From the NCBI GenBank assembly GCA_033239125.1, contig BSWB01000005.1, positions 47,414,993 to 47,478,992 of the forward strand: 64,000 nt of DNA, read 5' to 3'. The notes below the pieces were generated by a model. The model did not search any database. It saw nothing but the letters and a program-made list of their open reading frames with translations, and had not been told where the DNA came from. The translations under genes and the position numbers were made by a program. The DNA is from Fagopyrum homotropicum (taxonomy: Eukaryota > Streptophyta > Magnoliopsida > Caryophyllales > Polygonaceae). Position 1 is the stretch's first letter, and every line of letters begins with the position of its first letter. Of the stretch, positions 1-10,700 are shown piece after piece.

Positions 1-76
1 CGGGGTGGTTAAACTATAGATCTTAAGGCGGAATAATAACTAGAGTTAGACTTACTTGGACACTAGTGTCGACGAT
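1..76. other. Left edge; target site of solo LTR S
   Basis: No gene or repeat is recognised here. The last five bases (72-76, ACGAT) are repeated at 2998-3002 and form the target-site duplication of the solo LTR that follows. Confidence 0.7.
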
Positions 77-2997
77 TGTAACACCCCGTTTATTGGGTGC
101 GTTTGCGATAATTATTTTTATACTTTTATAGATTTTTTAAATGGGTTAAATATTTTTACGAGTACTTTACGTCGTAAATTAAATTCTACGAGTATATATA
201 TCGATATATTTTATTACCTGTATTTAAAGTATTATATCATCTCATAATAATTTACGAGAAGGGTTTTGTATTGCAAAGTATTTTTTTTCCGAGTTTATTT
301 ATATATTCGATCCACGTATATTCCCGCATCTTTATTTTTGGAAAATCTCGGAAAAGTTTTTCGATCTAGAATTCCCGTTCTGACTATTTTCAATCGGGTA
401 TATTTATTAGTCCTCTTTGTTTTTGTCTTTTCTTCGTTTTTTTTTTCTTTCTTTCCTTTCCAGCTCTATCCTAGTTGGTGAGCTGTAGTGACCCCTCGAC
501 TCCCTCGACCCCTCGCTCTCCAGTCTACAACCTACAACCTGTAGTGACTCCCTCGACCCCTCGACTCCCTCGTTCCCTTTGGCCTTACCCACACCTGGCA
601 GCTCGACCCTCACCGGTGCAACCCATTTTTCTCCCTGTCCATCTATCCCTCTGCTCTTTTTCTCTATCCGCTCGAAAACTCGCGGACATGCTGCTCCTAC
701 AGGTTGTTACACCACCGGCTTCGGCTCTCACCGCCGCAAGGAACCTCGACTCCCCTACTACTCACTTCGTTGACACTCTAGTCCACCGGAGCTCTGTTCT
801 CCTCTGTCTAACTCTCTGTGTCCCTTCTTCGCCCCAATCGATCCTCCTTCATTGGAGAAGAGCCTGCGCTGCCCTCACCCCCACCAGGAATGCAACCACC
901 GGACTCGAGCCACCTTTGGCCGCCTCCATCCATCTCCGTCCCCATCTCGAACCTATTTGATTGAGATCCCGAACCTATCTCTTGCCTCACATCAGAAATC
1001 GCAGGGAAGGAAGTCGGCGCTGCTATCCCTCTTCGTCTTACCGTCGGACGAAGCAATGCCCTAGCCACACCTACAAGAGGCCGCTCCTGTCCCCCGCCTT
1101 CGTCTCCGTCTAAGCCACCGCCCTGCGTCGAATGCCCTGCCTCCAAGCCGCCGCCATAGGTGAAGGACTGAGGAGGAACGGGTTTTGAAAACCCTTCTTT
1201 AAAATTTGAGCGGGCCCCCCTACATTTATGTGTAATTACAAAATGCACCCATACTTTGCTTTTACAATTTCTGGCCCAACATTTGTGAGTTTCCAACTTA
1301 TGCCCCTGCTGATTTATACAATTATAGTTTTGGCCCTATGTTTTTGGATATGTGCAGATTTGCCCTTGTGAATAAATTATAGATTCGACCCAAACTTTAT
1401 TTTCGGAAATTGGCCTATGTTTCTTGAGTTCCATATTTATTGCCCGGAGATTTAATTGCGGATTTCGACCTATATTTATATAATTGTATGAATCCCCAAA
1501 AAATGTTCTTACAAGTTTTAACCTTGGTTTTGAAAGCGAGTTTTCCTTATATTTTTATATTCCGTTCAAATTTAGCATATGAGCTAAATTTGCTTAACTT
1601 TGGTGTTAGGTTCGGAAGCGTCCCGATAAAGGCCTACCGAGTCCAACTTGACATCCGTTGATTGACTTCTGTCTTTTGACCTCGTGTGAGTACCTCCTCC
1701 CTCGATCTAGTTATGTTAAGTTTTAGTGTCATGTTAGGATGGATCTAGCATAACTTAGAGTTAATGTCAAGTAGTGGCTTTGAACCTTAGGTGAGTTTCG
1801 AGGATTTGATATTATTTGATGGATTGATGTTGATTCTAAGCTTGAGGTGTTGGTTATCTTGTGAGGTTGTTATAAGGATTTAAGTTATATGGTTGATCTT
1901 GTGAGCGTTTTGAGGCTCAAGGTGGGGTCGTATGATCTTGTGGGATGTTGAAGTTTAGGTTTGGCTTATCCTATTATGTTGTTATGAGTTACGATCTTGC
2001 GAGATCCTTGGGAGGGTAGATGTACCTATGTTTTTATAGTTTATGATCTTACGTGATCATTGGTACTAGAAGTCTAAGGACTTCTAGCATGTGGGAGAGA
2101 TGTTGATCGTGTGCCTTGTTTTGACCAGGCGTTGAGTGCCTTCCTACGGGAAGTTGAGAGCAGTGGTTATCGGGTTTATCTTTGGGGACGAGGTAAGTCT
2201 TCGGACTTACTTAGCTCGTATTCTTTGTATTAGCATTATTGTGTGTTGGGTGGTGTGTGTTTATTATTTTACTGTTTATAACAACTAAACCGGAAATAGG
2301 ATTACCGACCTTTATATTATTTGGCCCAAGTGTATGATAACGGGCGGTGACATCACTGCCTGGCTCCCCGTGAGAGCTAGGGGGATCTCGGCGACTGGCC
2401 CGTGCTGGTTAGACAGTCGGAGGCATCCGACCGTTCCATTGCCGGAAGAAGGGACCGAGGCGAGTTTTGGAGGATTCTCGTGTCACAAAAGAAGTTGAAC
2501 TAGAACGGGATATGACTTAATAAATAAAGATAATAAACCGGATTTGTGTGCTTTGAGTATGTTGTATGACTATGTTGAAGTAATTGTGTTTGTGCCTTTC
2601 CCTTTAATTCTAATGCTTTGAATGTGAGCTAACGGTTTTATACCGAATGTTGTAGTTTTCCTTGCAGGTTAGGCATGCTCCGAGAGATCCGGAAGGGTGG
2701 GCAGCCGGGGTTTGTACATTTTAGGAAGGGTTTTGTTTGAAGTCATGTTCGGAGTTTTGTATATTGTATTATTGTATGCCGTATGTATGGCGTTTTGTCT
2801 TTGTAGTTGTTTTCGACTGAAGTCCGTTGTTTGTTTTCTTTTGGATTTTCTTACATTGCATAAAATGTATTTCGGTTTTGGCCTATATTTGTGCCTTGTT
2901 GCAAGATCCGGTGAAATTGTTGTCAAGCTAAGGGTCGGGACCCATTGTGAGGTCCCAACCCGTAGCGCCCCGAATCCCGCGGATTTGGGGTGTTACA
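77..2997 (+). mobile_element. Solo LTR S (Ty3/gypsy, 2.9 kb)
   Basis: The segment begins TGTAACACCCC and ends GGGGTGTTACA, the TG...CA ends seen in every gypsy LTR of this window. It is flanked on both sides by ACGAT (72-76 and 2998-3002). No primer site, polypurine tract or internal sequence is attached. The sequence is colinear with the LTRs of elements A and C: a C/T-rich, GC-rich block (about 475-1200), an AT-rich block, a hairpin tract (1993-2210) and a conserved end. A solo LTR with an intact target duplication is the known product of recombination between the two LTRs of one insertion. Orientation is taken from the LTR ends. The 161-codon frame at 475-960 lies in the GC-rich block and is not a credible gene. 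Confidence 0.93.
1993..2210 (+). other. Hairpin tract in LTR S
   Basis: Consecutive perfect or near-perfect stems are seen: GATCT/AGATC with loop TGCG (1993-2006), ATGATC/GATCAT (about 2043-2060), CTAGAAGTC/GACTTCTAG with loop TAAG (2066-2087), CTTCC/GGAAG with loop TACG (2140-2153) and GTAAGTC/GACTTAC with loop TTCG (2193-2210). Three loops fit UNCG, the very stable RNA tetraloop class. Corresponding tracts occur in elements A and C. Confidence 0.7.
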
Positions 2998-3002
2998 ACG
3001 AT

Positions 3003-3519
3003 GGCGTCCGACGAAGAGGGGATGCTCCTCTAGACGGGTCTGCGTGTAGGAGAGGGTTGGGGAAATCCCTTGTCTATTGTGTGCCGGCTACAAGAAGCGT
3101 CTCCGATTTCTTGCTGCCAAGGTTATAGGTTAGAACCACTCGTCAAAGGAAAGAAGAGGAAGTCCAGAGTCCAATTATGTGTGGCAAGTTCGCGAGTTTT
3201 GCATAACTGATTCCCTGAGGGATGTCAAGGCTAGCAATGGTGAGGCCGGAGATGACATCGGATCAAAGGAGGGAGAAGGAGTAAAGAGGGTCCCACTGGA
3301 AGATAGGGAAGAATAATTGAAGGGTAAGAAGAGGCTTTTGGAAGAAACTGAGGCCATTCTTGTGGATTAAAGTTGAGTCGGAGAAGCAGGCATGGAAAGG
3401 GTTGTCAAGGAAGAAGATATCGGATAGTCTTTGGCGAGTTTGAGAGAAGCGGAAGAATAAGTGACGGGTAGGGTTTTGACAGTAAAAAATAGGAGTGGGA
3501 TACACTTACTTACCAATAA
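3003..3519. other. Low-copy segment of unknown content
   Basis: This stretch is not repeated elsewhere in the window. On the minus strand a 60-codon frame (3357-3175) starts with Met-Ala-Ser and is very rich in serine and proline with few acidic residues, which resembles a chloroplast transit peptide. It is preceded by C/T-rich sequence like a plant 5' leader. The frame stops without reaching a recognisable domain and no splice structure could be confirmed. It may be the broken first exon of a plastid-protein gene, or chance. Confidence 0.25.
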
Positions 3520-3710
3520 AATACAATGGGCCTAGTTAGTGGAATATAAACTGAAAAATGCCTATAAACCAAATTAACCCTTATTCTTTTTTTTTTATTA
3601 AAAATAGAGGGGTTAATTACTTTTACCTACCATTAAATGAAAGTGGTAAAAAATAATGGGGTACATTTACTAAAACAAAACTAAAAAAACCTATTTGGCC
3701 AAATTCTGTA
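3520..3710. repeat. MITE-like AT-rich segment
   Basis: The right part (about 3655-3704, containing GGGGTACATTTACTAAAAC) matches the right end of the insertion at 13142-13330. The left part (GGGCCTAGTTAGTGG...) looks like a diverged inverted counterpart. The size of about 190 bp and the lack of coding potential fit a miniature inverted-repeat element. The termini are too diverged to fix exactly. Confidence 0.4.
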
Positions 3711-4394
3711 AATCAAAATTGGATAAATTATGTAAATCGGGTAATTTATTCCCTAAAAAATTACGAGTATGTTTTGGAAGTTACATATATTACATTTGGA
3801 ATTACCCAAATAATTTATTTTAATAAATACAAAAGAGTCTACTTGATGCTCTTATATATAATAAGAGTTCACTTACCATTTAACCAACAAATTAATAACA
3901 AACTGAACAAAGAACGAACTAAACGTTCACAATAAATGACCTAAACATTCTAGATAAATGAATTACTAATTTGCAAAAAATACACTGAATACTCGCAAAA
4001 ATATTTTGAAGTTTATCAATCACAAAATATGCTTATATAGGGAAGAAGGAAGGATATTTTACAAAATGAACTACATGTTTCACCAAATAAATTAAATTAG
4101 ATATTCACAAAAATGATCTAGACATATAATGTAGGGCTCCCACACATATAAAGTTAGGTTCCGATGAGAACATGTGTTACGGTAAGAAACAAGAATACAT
4201 AAGAATTGTTGGATTAAGTAAGATACCTCTTAGGTCAATCATTTATAAATGATTGTTCATATAGAATTATTGCATTATTTGTGCTTATAGCTTGTTAGTA
4301 TTCTTTAGGATACTAACAAGCTAAGCATACACATGTATATAACATATTATATAAACATCATAAAAAGTCTATAAGCTAACTCCTATCGATCTAA
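3711..4394. other. AT-rich DNA with a degraded transposon end
   Basis: No gene is visible. Around 4160-4230 the motif GGTTCCGATGAGAAC, then ACGGTAAGAAACAAGAA, resembles the terminus at 43446-43495 (GATCCGGTGAGAAC... ACGGTGAGAAATAAGAAC), suggesting a second, degraded end of that DNA-transposon family. A palindrome (GTTAGTATTC...TACTAAC) lies near 4293-4316. Confidence 0.35.
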
Positions 4395-4585
4395 GTTGTA
4401 GAGATCCACGGAGAGCGATGGTGGTCCGACGTACTACTAACCCAACAACCCGACTATACGTGCGTGTAAAAACATAAATCCGTTTTGAAAATTTAGACCC
4501 CTTCGGGTTCTAGTTATTTTATACATTCGGTCTTTCAGAACATTTCAAGTGCCATTGTTGCCAACCTAGAGCTCTGATACCATAT
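4395..4585 (-). mobile_element. Element G leader with primer-binding site
   Basis: Read on the minus strand, this is the start of a gypsy interior. The primer site TGGTATCAGAGC (4582-4571), complementary to the 3' end of plant initiator-Met tRNA, lies just inside the LTR. It is followed by the GGTTGGCAACAATGGCACTTG leader block also found in elements A, B, C and D. The rest of the interior is missing. Confidence 0.75.
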
Positions 4586-5183
4586 TGTAACACACCAAAT
4601 TCTGAGAGCTCGGGCAGCTACTGGTTAGGACCTCACAATGGGTCCCGACCTTAGTTTGACAACAATTTTACTAGGATCTTACAACAAGGCACAAAAGTAT
4701 TTAAAACATTTGAAAACTTTAAACAATATATACATGGAGAATATGTATTAGCCTTACAAGAAAAGATACTAAAACGACGCATATGAAGAACAAAAGACAT
4801 CCCCGTCCCCAACTAAAAGAGTACGTGGACCCGACAAACCATTTCCTCCGGATCTCTCTACAACTGTCTTAACATGCAAGACATCTACAAGCGGTATAAA
4901 ACCGTTAGCTAACATTCTATGCATAAGTATAAAGGTAAAAGCACAAACACACAACATACACAATCAACATGCAACACTCAATCCTTTTATTATCTTTAAT
5001 TAGGTGATATGTCATTACTAATGATACTTATTTTGTGACACGAGGGATTCTCAAACCTCGCCCCTATCCCCGTTTACCAACGGGGAATGGTACTAATGCA
5101 TCTGACCGTCTACGTGACTGGGCTGGTCGTTGCGAACCTCCTAGACTCTCACAAGAGCTAGGCAGATGATGTCACGACCCGTT
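4586..5183 (-). mobile_element. Element G 5' LTR fragment
   Basis: This is the 3' part of a minus-strand gypsy LTR, beginning TGTAACACACC on the plus strand. It contains the conserved GGTCCCGACC/CACAATGG block and, near 5150-5183, the GATGATGTCAC block. It stops abruptly where element B begins, so B inserted into this LTR. The remainder is not found beyond B, whose own right end is lost. Confidence 0.8.
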
Positions 5184-5331
5184 TGTAATAACCAAACATT
5201 TTAATTTCGGTTTAATCCCGGATCAAACCGGATTCCGATCCGTCAACCTTAATTCTTAAATAATATAAAACAATATTAAATTCTATCATTTTATGTGACC
5301 TTGATTCACATATGATGATAATTTATGTAAC

Positions 5332-5385
5332 CCGTAAATAATTCCGTAAATAATTCCGTAAATGGTTCCGTAAATAATTCCGTAC
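5332..5385 (+). repeat. 12-bp minisatellite in LTR B (5' copy)
   Basis: Four units of CCGTAAATAATT type, one of them a CCGTAAATGGTT variant, followed by CCGTAC. The 3' LTR copy at 12302-12343 has one unit fewer. Confidence 0.85.
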
Positions 5386-5421
5386 TTAAAATGTTAGTTC
5401 ATTCACCTTCTGCCGGCCCAC

Positions 5422-5430
5422 TCTATAAGC
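5422..5430 (+). promoter_or_regulatory. Candidate TATA box of LTR B
   Basis: TCTATAAGC follows an AT-rich U3-like block and precedes a C/T-rich stretch, a position and spelling typical of a plant LTR promoter. The transcription start is not determined. Confidence 0.4.
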
Positions 5431-7766
5431 TCTCCTAATTCCCCCACTAACTTCTTTTAACCTAATTAATTTTAACCTAATCTAATGACCTTAACCCTAA
5501 TTACGTTCTACCTTCCCACATCTCTCTGTACTATCGACTTAGCAGCAGCAACCTCATGTGCCGGACCGAACTGAAGACGCCCGACAGCGACCACTCCGGC
5601 GTTCTTCCTCTGCGCCGGACCTTGCCCCGTCGACGCCGGCCAGGTGAGTACCGGCTTTACCTCTCCTCCTCCTGAGTCAGTGCACTCTCGTCGACCACCT
5701 TCCTGCTGCACGGTGAAGGGAAACGTCCAGCTCCGGTCCACTGCACAAGAACCTTGTTGTAGCCGCTGGAGTCGAGCATCAAGAGCCTCATTGACGTCGC
5801 TGGAGTCGAGCATCAAGGGACCTTGCTGCAGCCGCTGGATTCTTGCATAAGGTGAGCAAGCGGTCTGTTTCCCCTCTGCTCCTCTACTTCCTGCACACCT
5901 CGAGCCTAGTCCGGCACGCAAGCCTCACTGCACCAACAGGTACCAACGACTGCTCACTGCACCAACAGGTACCAATGACTGCTGCCAACCTCGAGCCTAG
6001 TCCGGCACGCAAGCCTCACCCCAGTCCGTTAGGGAGGCAGTTACGACTCCTAACTGCAGCCGAGTATGGGGTGAGTCTTCTACACTGTTGTTCCTCCTTA
6101 GTATTGAATAAGAATTTCAGTAGCATAAAGGAGTAATATAGACTGAGTTAGGAATTTGGGTTAGTATCTTATGTCTCTTGTTCTTGTTCGAAATAGGATC
6201 TGCAAGGTATAGTATGGAAGATAGGGGTGCTGTCCTAAAAACTAGATTTCTAAGATCCAAAAACAACCCAGAAATTTCAGTTTTTGTGTGCTGAAACTAA
6301 TGACTTTGAACCCGTATTTGGATAGCTTATCTTGAACATCCACCGTTGAATTTTTGATATATTGTAGATAGAAGTATGAAGTTTACTGTGTTAAAATTTG
6401 GGAGAAAGTTAACGGTCGGATTAGAACTTATAAGGGCTCAAAGTAGGACAGTTGGGCTATTTTTACAGCAGAAGAAAATTTGGCTAAGTATAGAATTCTT
6501 GGATATTTTAACCAAGTTTAAGAATTTATGTAAGAGTTGTGGCTGGATAGTTTTGAGAGATCTTTGCTCCTATGAATAGCATGTATATCATAGATGACCT
6601 GGAGATTTATTTCGGAATTTTTATATTTTTGTTCGAGCCTCGTATCTTAACCCAAAGTCGGACCTTAACGACTTTTTGGGAAAATCTAGAATTTTGTGTA
6701 ACTATTATAAATCCTTACCAAACTTTTCCGCAACAACTAGATTGTGGAAATGGGTTCCAAAGGAGAGTTTGAAACTAAGATATAGACAAATCTGGGAGTT
6801 TCGAAACCGGGGGTAAAATAGTTATTTTACCTTAAGAGGACTTTTTAGTAACTTTCTCTTGATGAGTTTGTGCATCTTAGAAGTTATAGACTTCTAAGAT
6901 TATGGGATGTATTTTGACCCACGTGCCTTGTATGACAGGCGTTTGAGTTTCTACGGTTGCAGACCGAGTTGAGATTGTGAGAGTTGTGGTTTGATTCAAG
7001 TAAGTCCTTGCGACTTACTTAGCTGGTTTCTGGATCTTAGTTGAGTGATGATGGTTGTGTGTGTACAATGTGTGTTATAATATATAACAACTTGTTAGGA
7101 CGACAGTGGTTATTATGTTTTAAGGCCCAAGTATATGTATAACGGGCCGTGACATCACTGCCCAGCTCTGCCAGGAGACTGGGAGGTTCTCTATACCCAG
7201 ACCATACATGTACACGGTGAGATGCATCGGATCCACTCCTGATGGGTACACGGGGGCGGAGGCGAGGTTTGGGAATCCCTCGTGTCACAAAATAAGTATC
7301 ATTAGAGTGAATGACTTAAATGAAGATAATAAATGGATTGTTTGAAAGCATGATGAGTGTTTATTATTTTATGTGTGTGTGTGCTATTATTATTCTCCTA
7401 ATGTTTAGATAACTAGCTAATGGTTGTTTTGTTGTGTTTTTAGTTTTACTGCAGGTTAGAACAGCAACTGAGTGATCCGGAAGTAGTGGTCAGCCAGGTC
7501 TCCGTACTCTTTAGAGTGGGGGTTTGGGTTGTTGCTTTGTTGTCTTTCCCTTTTGTTAAGACAATCTTTTCCGTTGTTTAAGTACGATAGGCTGCTAGAC
7601 TTTGTTGCATTCATCCTTTTTCAAATACATTTTATGAATTTCGGTTTTTCTTATTTGTGTCTTGTTGCAAGATCCTAGTAATATTGTTGTCAAACTGAGG
7701 TCGGGACCCATTGTGAGGTCCTAACTAGTAATGCTCCGAATTTTGAGAATTCGGGGTGTTACAACA

Positions 7767-7778
7767 TGGTATCAGAGC
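7767..7778 (+). other. Primer-binding site of element B
   Basis: TGGTATCAGAGC is complementary to the 3' end of plant initiator-Met tRNA. It is followed by the shared leader block GGTTGGCAACAATGGCACTTG. Confidence 0.9.
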
Positions 7779-10700
7779 TCTAGGTTGGCAACAATGGCAC
7801 TTGAAATCTTCTGAAAGACCGAATAAGTACTTAAGCAGAACCCGAAAGGGATCTGAATTTTGAAAAGGACTTTTGGTTTTCAAATGCATGCATAGCCTGG
7901 TTGGGGATAGAAAGTACGGCTGACCACCACTACTACCGCGAATCTCAGTATGCTTAGTATGGACTTTAGGTTTTACTCAAGTTGGACTTATTAGCTTGTT
8001 TATAAAGATAGGTGATATAGATAAGTATATGCAGAAGATTAGTAGAAATTATAGTTATGTTATGTCTTTAACGGAAGTAATATAATGAGTTTCTCACCCC
8101 TTAGACACATCTAAGTAGATTTTGAACGGTGAAAACGTGAGGCTTAGTATGTACATCTTATGTGCATTAGGGTAGACGAACGGCGGACAACTCCTTCGAG
8201 CTTGTTGAAGAACGTCAAAACAGAAAAGTGAAGATTAAAAGACAACACCAACTACAATGACAAGATAGGAATTCCGAATCAACTCCATAGGATCAAATGA
8301 AGAACATACATGAGGGTAGTTGCGTCAATGAGTTGGATGACCGACAAGTATACCAATTGGAAGAGACAACCCATAGGTTCTTTCAAGATGGTGTAAAGCA
8401 ACGTTATAACCAAAAGGGATGCCTTCAGAAAAACAAATAGGCATGAAGGTCAAGGTGGAAGATAGTAGCAATCCAGACAAAAGACATCGAATCTAAGCTT
8501 ACTGACGGACCAAAAGGTGAAAGTTTGAAATTAGAAGCAGAGCGGAATATGATCCCTCCTAACCAGCTACTTGACACCACAATCAAGATGGGAAACCAAG
8601 ATAATCATAAGCGTAGATGTCATGATGAGATATATTGTCCATCCAAATACGAAGAATAAAAGAGCCACAAAAGGGAAGCTTACAGGTTGCTAGAAAGTGG
8701 AAGGCATATTTCACCAACATGGAAGTGGTGTAACCTCCTAGAACACACAAGAATTACAACAAGGATCGGGATACAGCAAAGACCGGACTTTTACAAAGGC
8801 GGAAGTACTAGCGGCACCCAAGGGAGTAGGGTGTAAGAGAATGGTCTTGGTAAAAAAATAAAATAAAAGAGGGCCTCTAATGGTTTATCACTCACGAAGG
8901 GATTTAAGCTAATAACACTAGCGGGTCATAACAGCGAACCGCCAGTGGACAATAACTCGGATACAAAGAATCATGGAGAAATGCCTACAAGTTATCGTAG
9001 AAGAAGTTATAAGCCGTTGTCGGAAGATGAAAATACAACTAGACTGGTAAGAGTATAGTGCTCTTATAGGAGTGTAATTTGTAGAAGGAGCTAAAGGAAA
9101 ATAAAAGGAAGAGATATATTTTCACCTTGTACATCACACCTCAAAAGAGGTAGAAGAAAAGTAAGTCTACGGTCTTATAGAAGGCCAACTACAGACTAAT
9201 TGGTAACAATAGAGAATTTACACGTGCTGGCTAACTAGTGATGGTTGGTTGACAAATAAGAAGATTAACCACAAGGTTATAAAGGAATTTTATCGACATC
9301 CAGTGAATTTCTTTCAGAGATCGACGACGACAATGGTGAAGTTAAATCAATACAAGTACTAGTAGCGTTGATGGTAACATTGAATGAGTCCAATATGACA
9401 ACTCTAATAAAGAAAATGAAGAGAAGCTCTTGACGGACGGTAAGGACCATTGATGATAGTAATGGTGTAAAGAGGATTGTTGTGAGTAGTTGCTTACTAC
9501 TAACTAAGGAAAGATACATATCAAAGTTAGTATGTAGGGATCCTTGTAAGAAGAACTAGAGGATTGAGAAGAAACAAATGATTGTGGGCATGTCCTAGGT
9601 CTTGGCATTCCACACAAGTTGAAATGATGGTGCTCCTCCGAGAAAAAGTGAGGTCAAACTGTCTAGTTTGACAGAGGAAGCCTTGTGATTAAAGTTGTGA
9701 CACAAAATAATTGAAATGGTAGAGGCGGCACAAACATAGAGAGTATGATTTACAGCCTTAGTGAAATGTATGATCGAGTGTGAGGTGATTGCAAAGGGAA
9801 TCTGCATGTTGGCTAGAAAGACATGAGAAGGAGTAAAGTTGAATGACTAAAGGTGTCTATATAAGATTAATGAGAAATGATGGTACTCCGATGAAAAATC
9901 AAGCTTGACTGATGGCATAAGAGTTGATAAAAGTAATAAGACCAACCAACGTGGTCCGTAAGGCGTATACGAGAAAAAACCAAGGGATTTAACTATCCTA
10001 CTGGGGGTAAATATTTATAGAAGGTAAAGCGACACGAGCATAAGGACAACATAATAAATGCGAGTCGAGAACTGTGATTTTTGAGAAAATCATATACAAG
10101 TGAGGTTCTTATGCAAATGGTACCGATAGGTGTTTAACAAAAGTCATACACATCAGACCGATAATGCTTGGATGGATAAAGTGTAAACCAAAAGAATAAC
10201 TTATACAGTAAGAAGGAAAGTCATGTATCAAAAGGCGAGTCTTGCTAAATTGGAATAAAGTGTTGAGATGAGGATGCCTTTGTAGAATCTATGCAAGAGT
10301 ACAACGTAACCGAGGTTCCAAAATGAAATGAGCAGTAATGATCAACTGAAAGTTGAGACCAATTCTAGGGAAGAAATTGTTATAAGACGAGTCACCTAGT
10401 AGGAAAGTTCACAAGACAAGCTTGAGAGACCAAAAGAGATAAAATGTCGATCCGGATATGAGAGTCTAAAGTGCATGGAAGGGATACCTACAATGAGGTA
10501 TAGAAACAAAATGTAGACTTTACAAGTATGGAGAGGTTTTGACCTCCTCAAAGATATGAGAATTTGAAAGAAATCACAATGTCGGTATCAAAGAGTTAAA
10601 GCCCTATAGCGGAAACAATAGAGTTTCATGAAGGCAATATTGCCGGTAACACCAACGAAGGAATGTATATATGAGAACGGCCTTGGTGGTCTCGAAAGTT

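Larger units (their letters stand above)
5184..7763 (+). mobile_element. Element B 5' LTR (2.6 kb)
   Basis: The LTR starts TGTAATAACC and ends GGGGTGTTACA, with the primer site beginning four bases downstream. It is colinear with the other gypsy LTRs over the hairpin region (for example CTTAGAAGT/ACTTCTAAG near 6875-6897 and GTAAGTC/GACTTAC at 7000-7018), the CGGGCCGTGACATCACTGCC block near 7143 and the terminal hairpin CCGAATT/AATTCGG near 7736-7754. The first 200 bp match the 3' LTR remnant at 12154 with only about two substitutions and one repeat-unit difference, so the insertion is recent. Confidence 0.9.

Noticed and set aside
3175..3357. Complete small chloroplast-targeted protein gene
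   Set aside because: Only a transit-peptide-like composition is seen; there is no mature domain and no confirmed splice structure. It is kept as a low-confidence note only.
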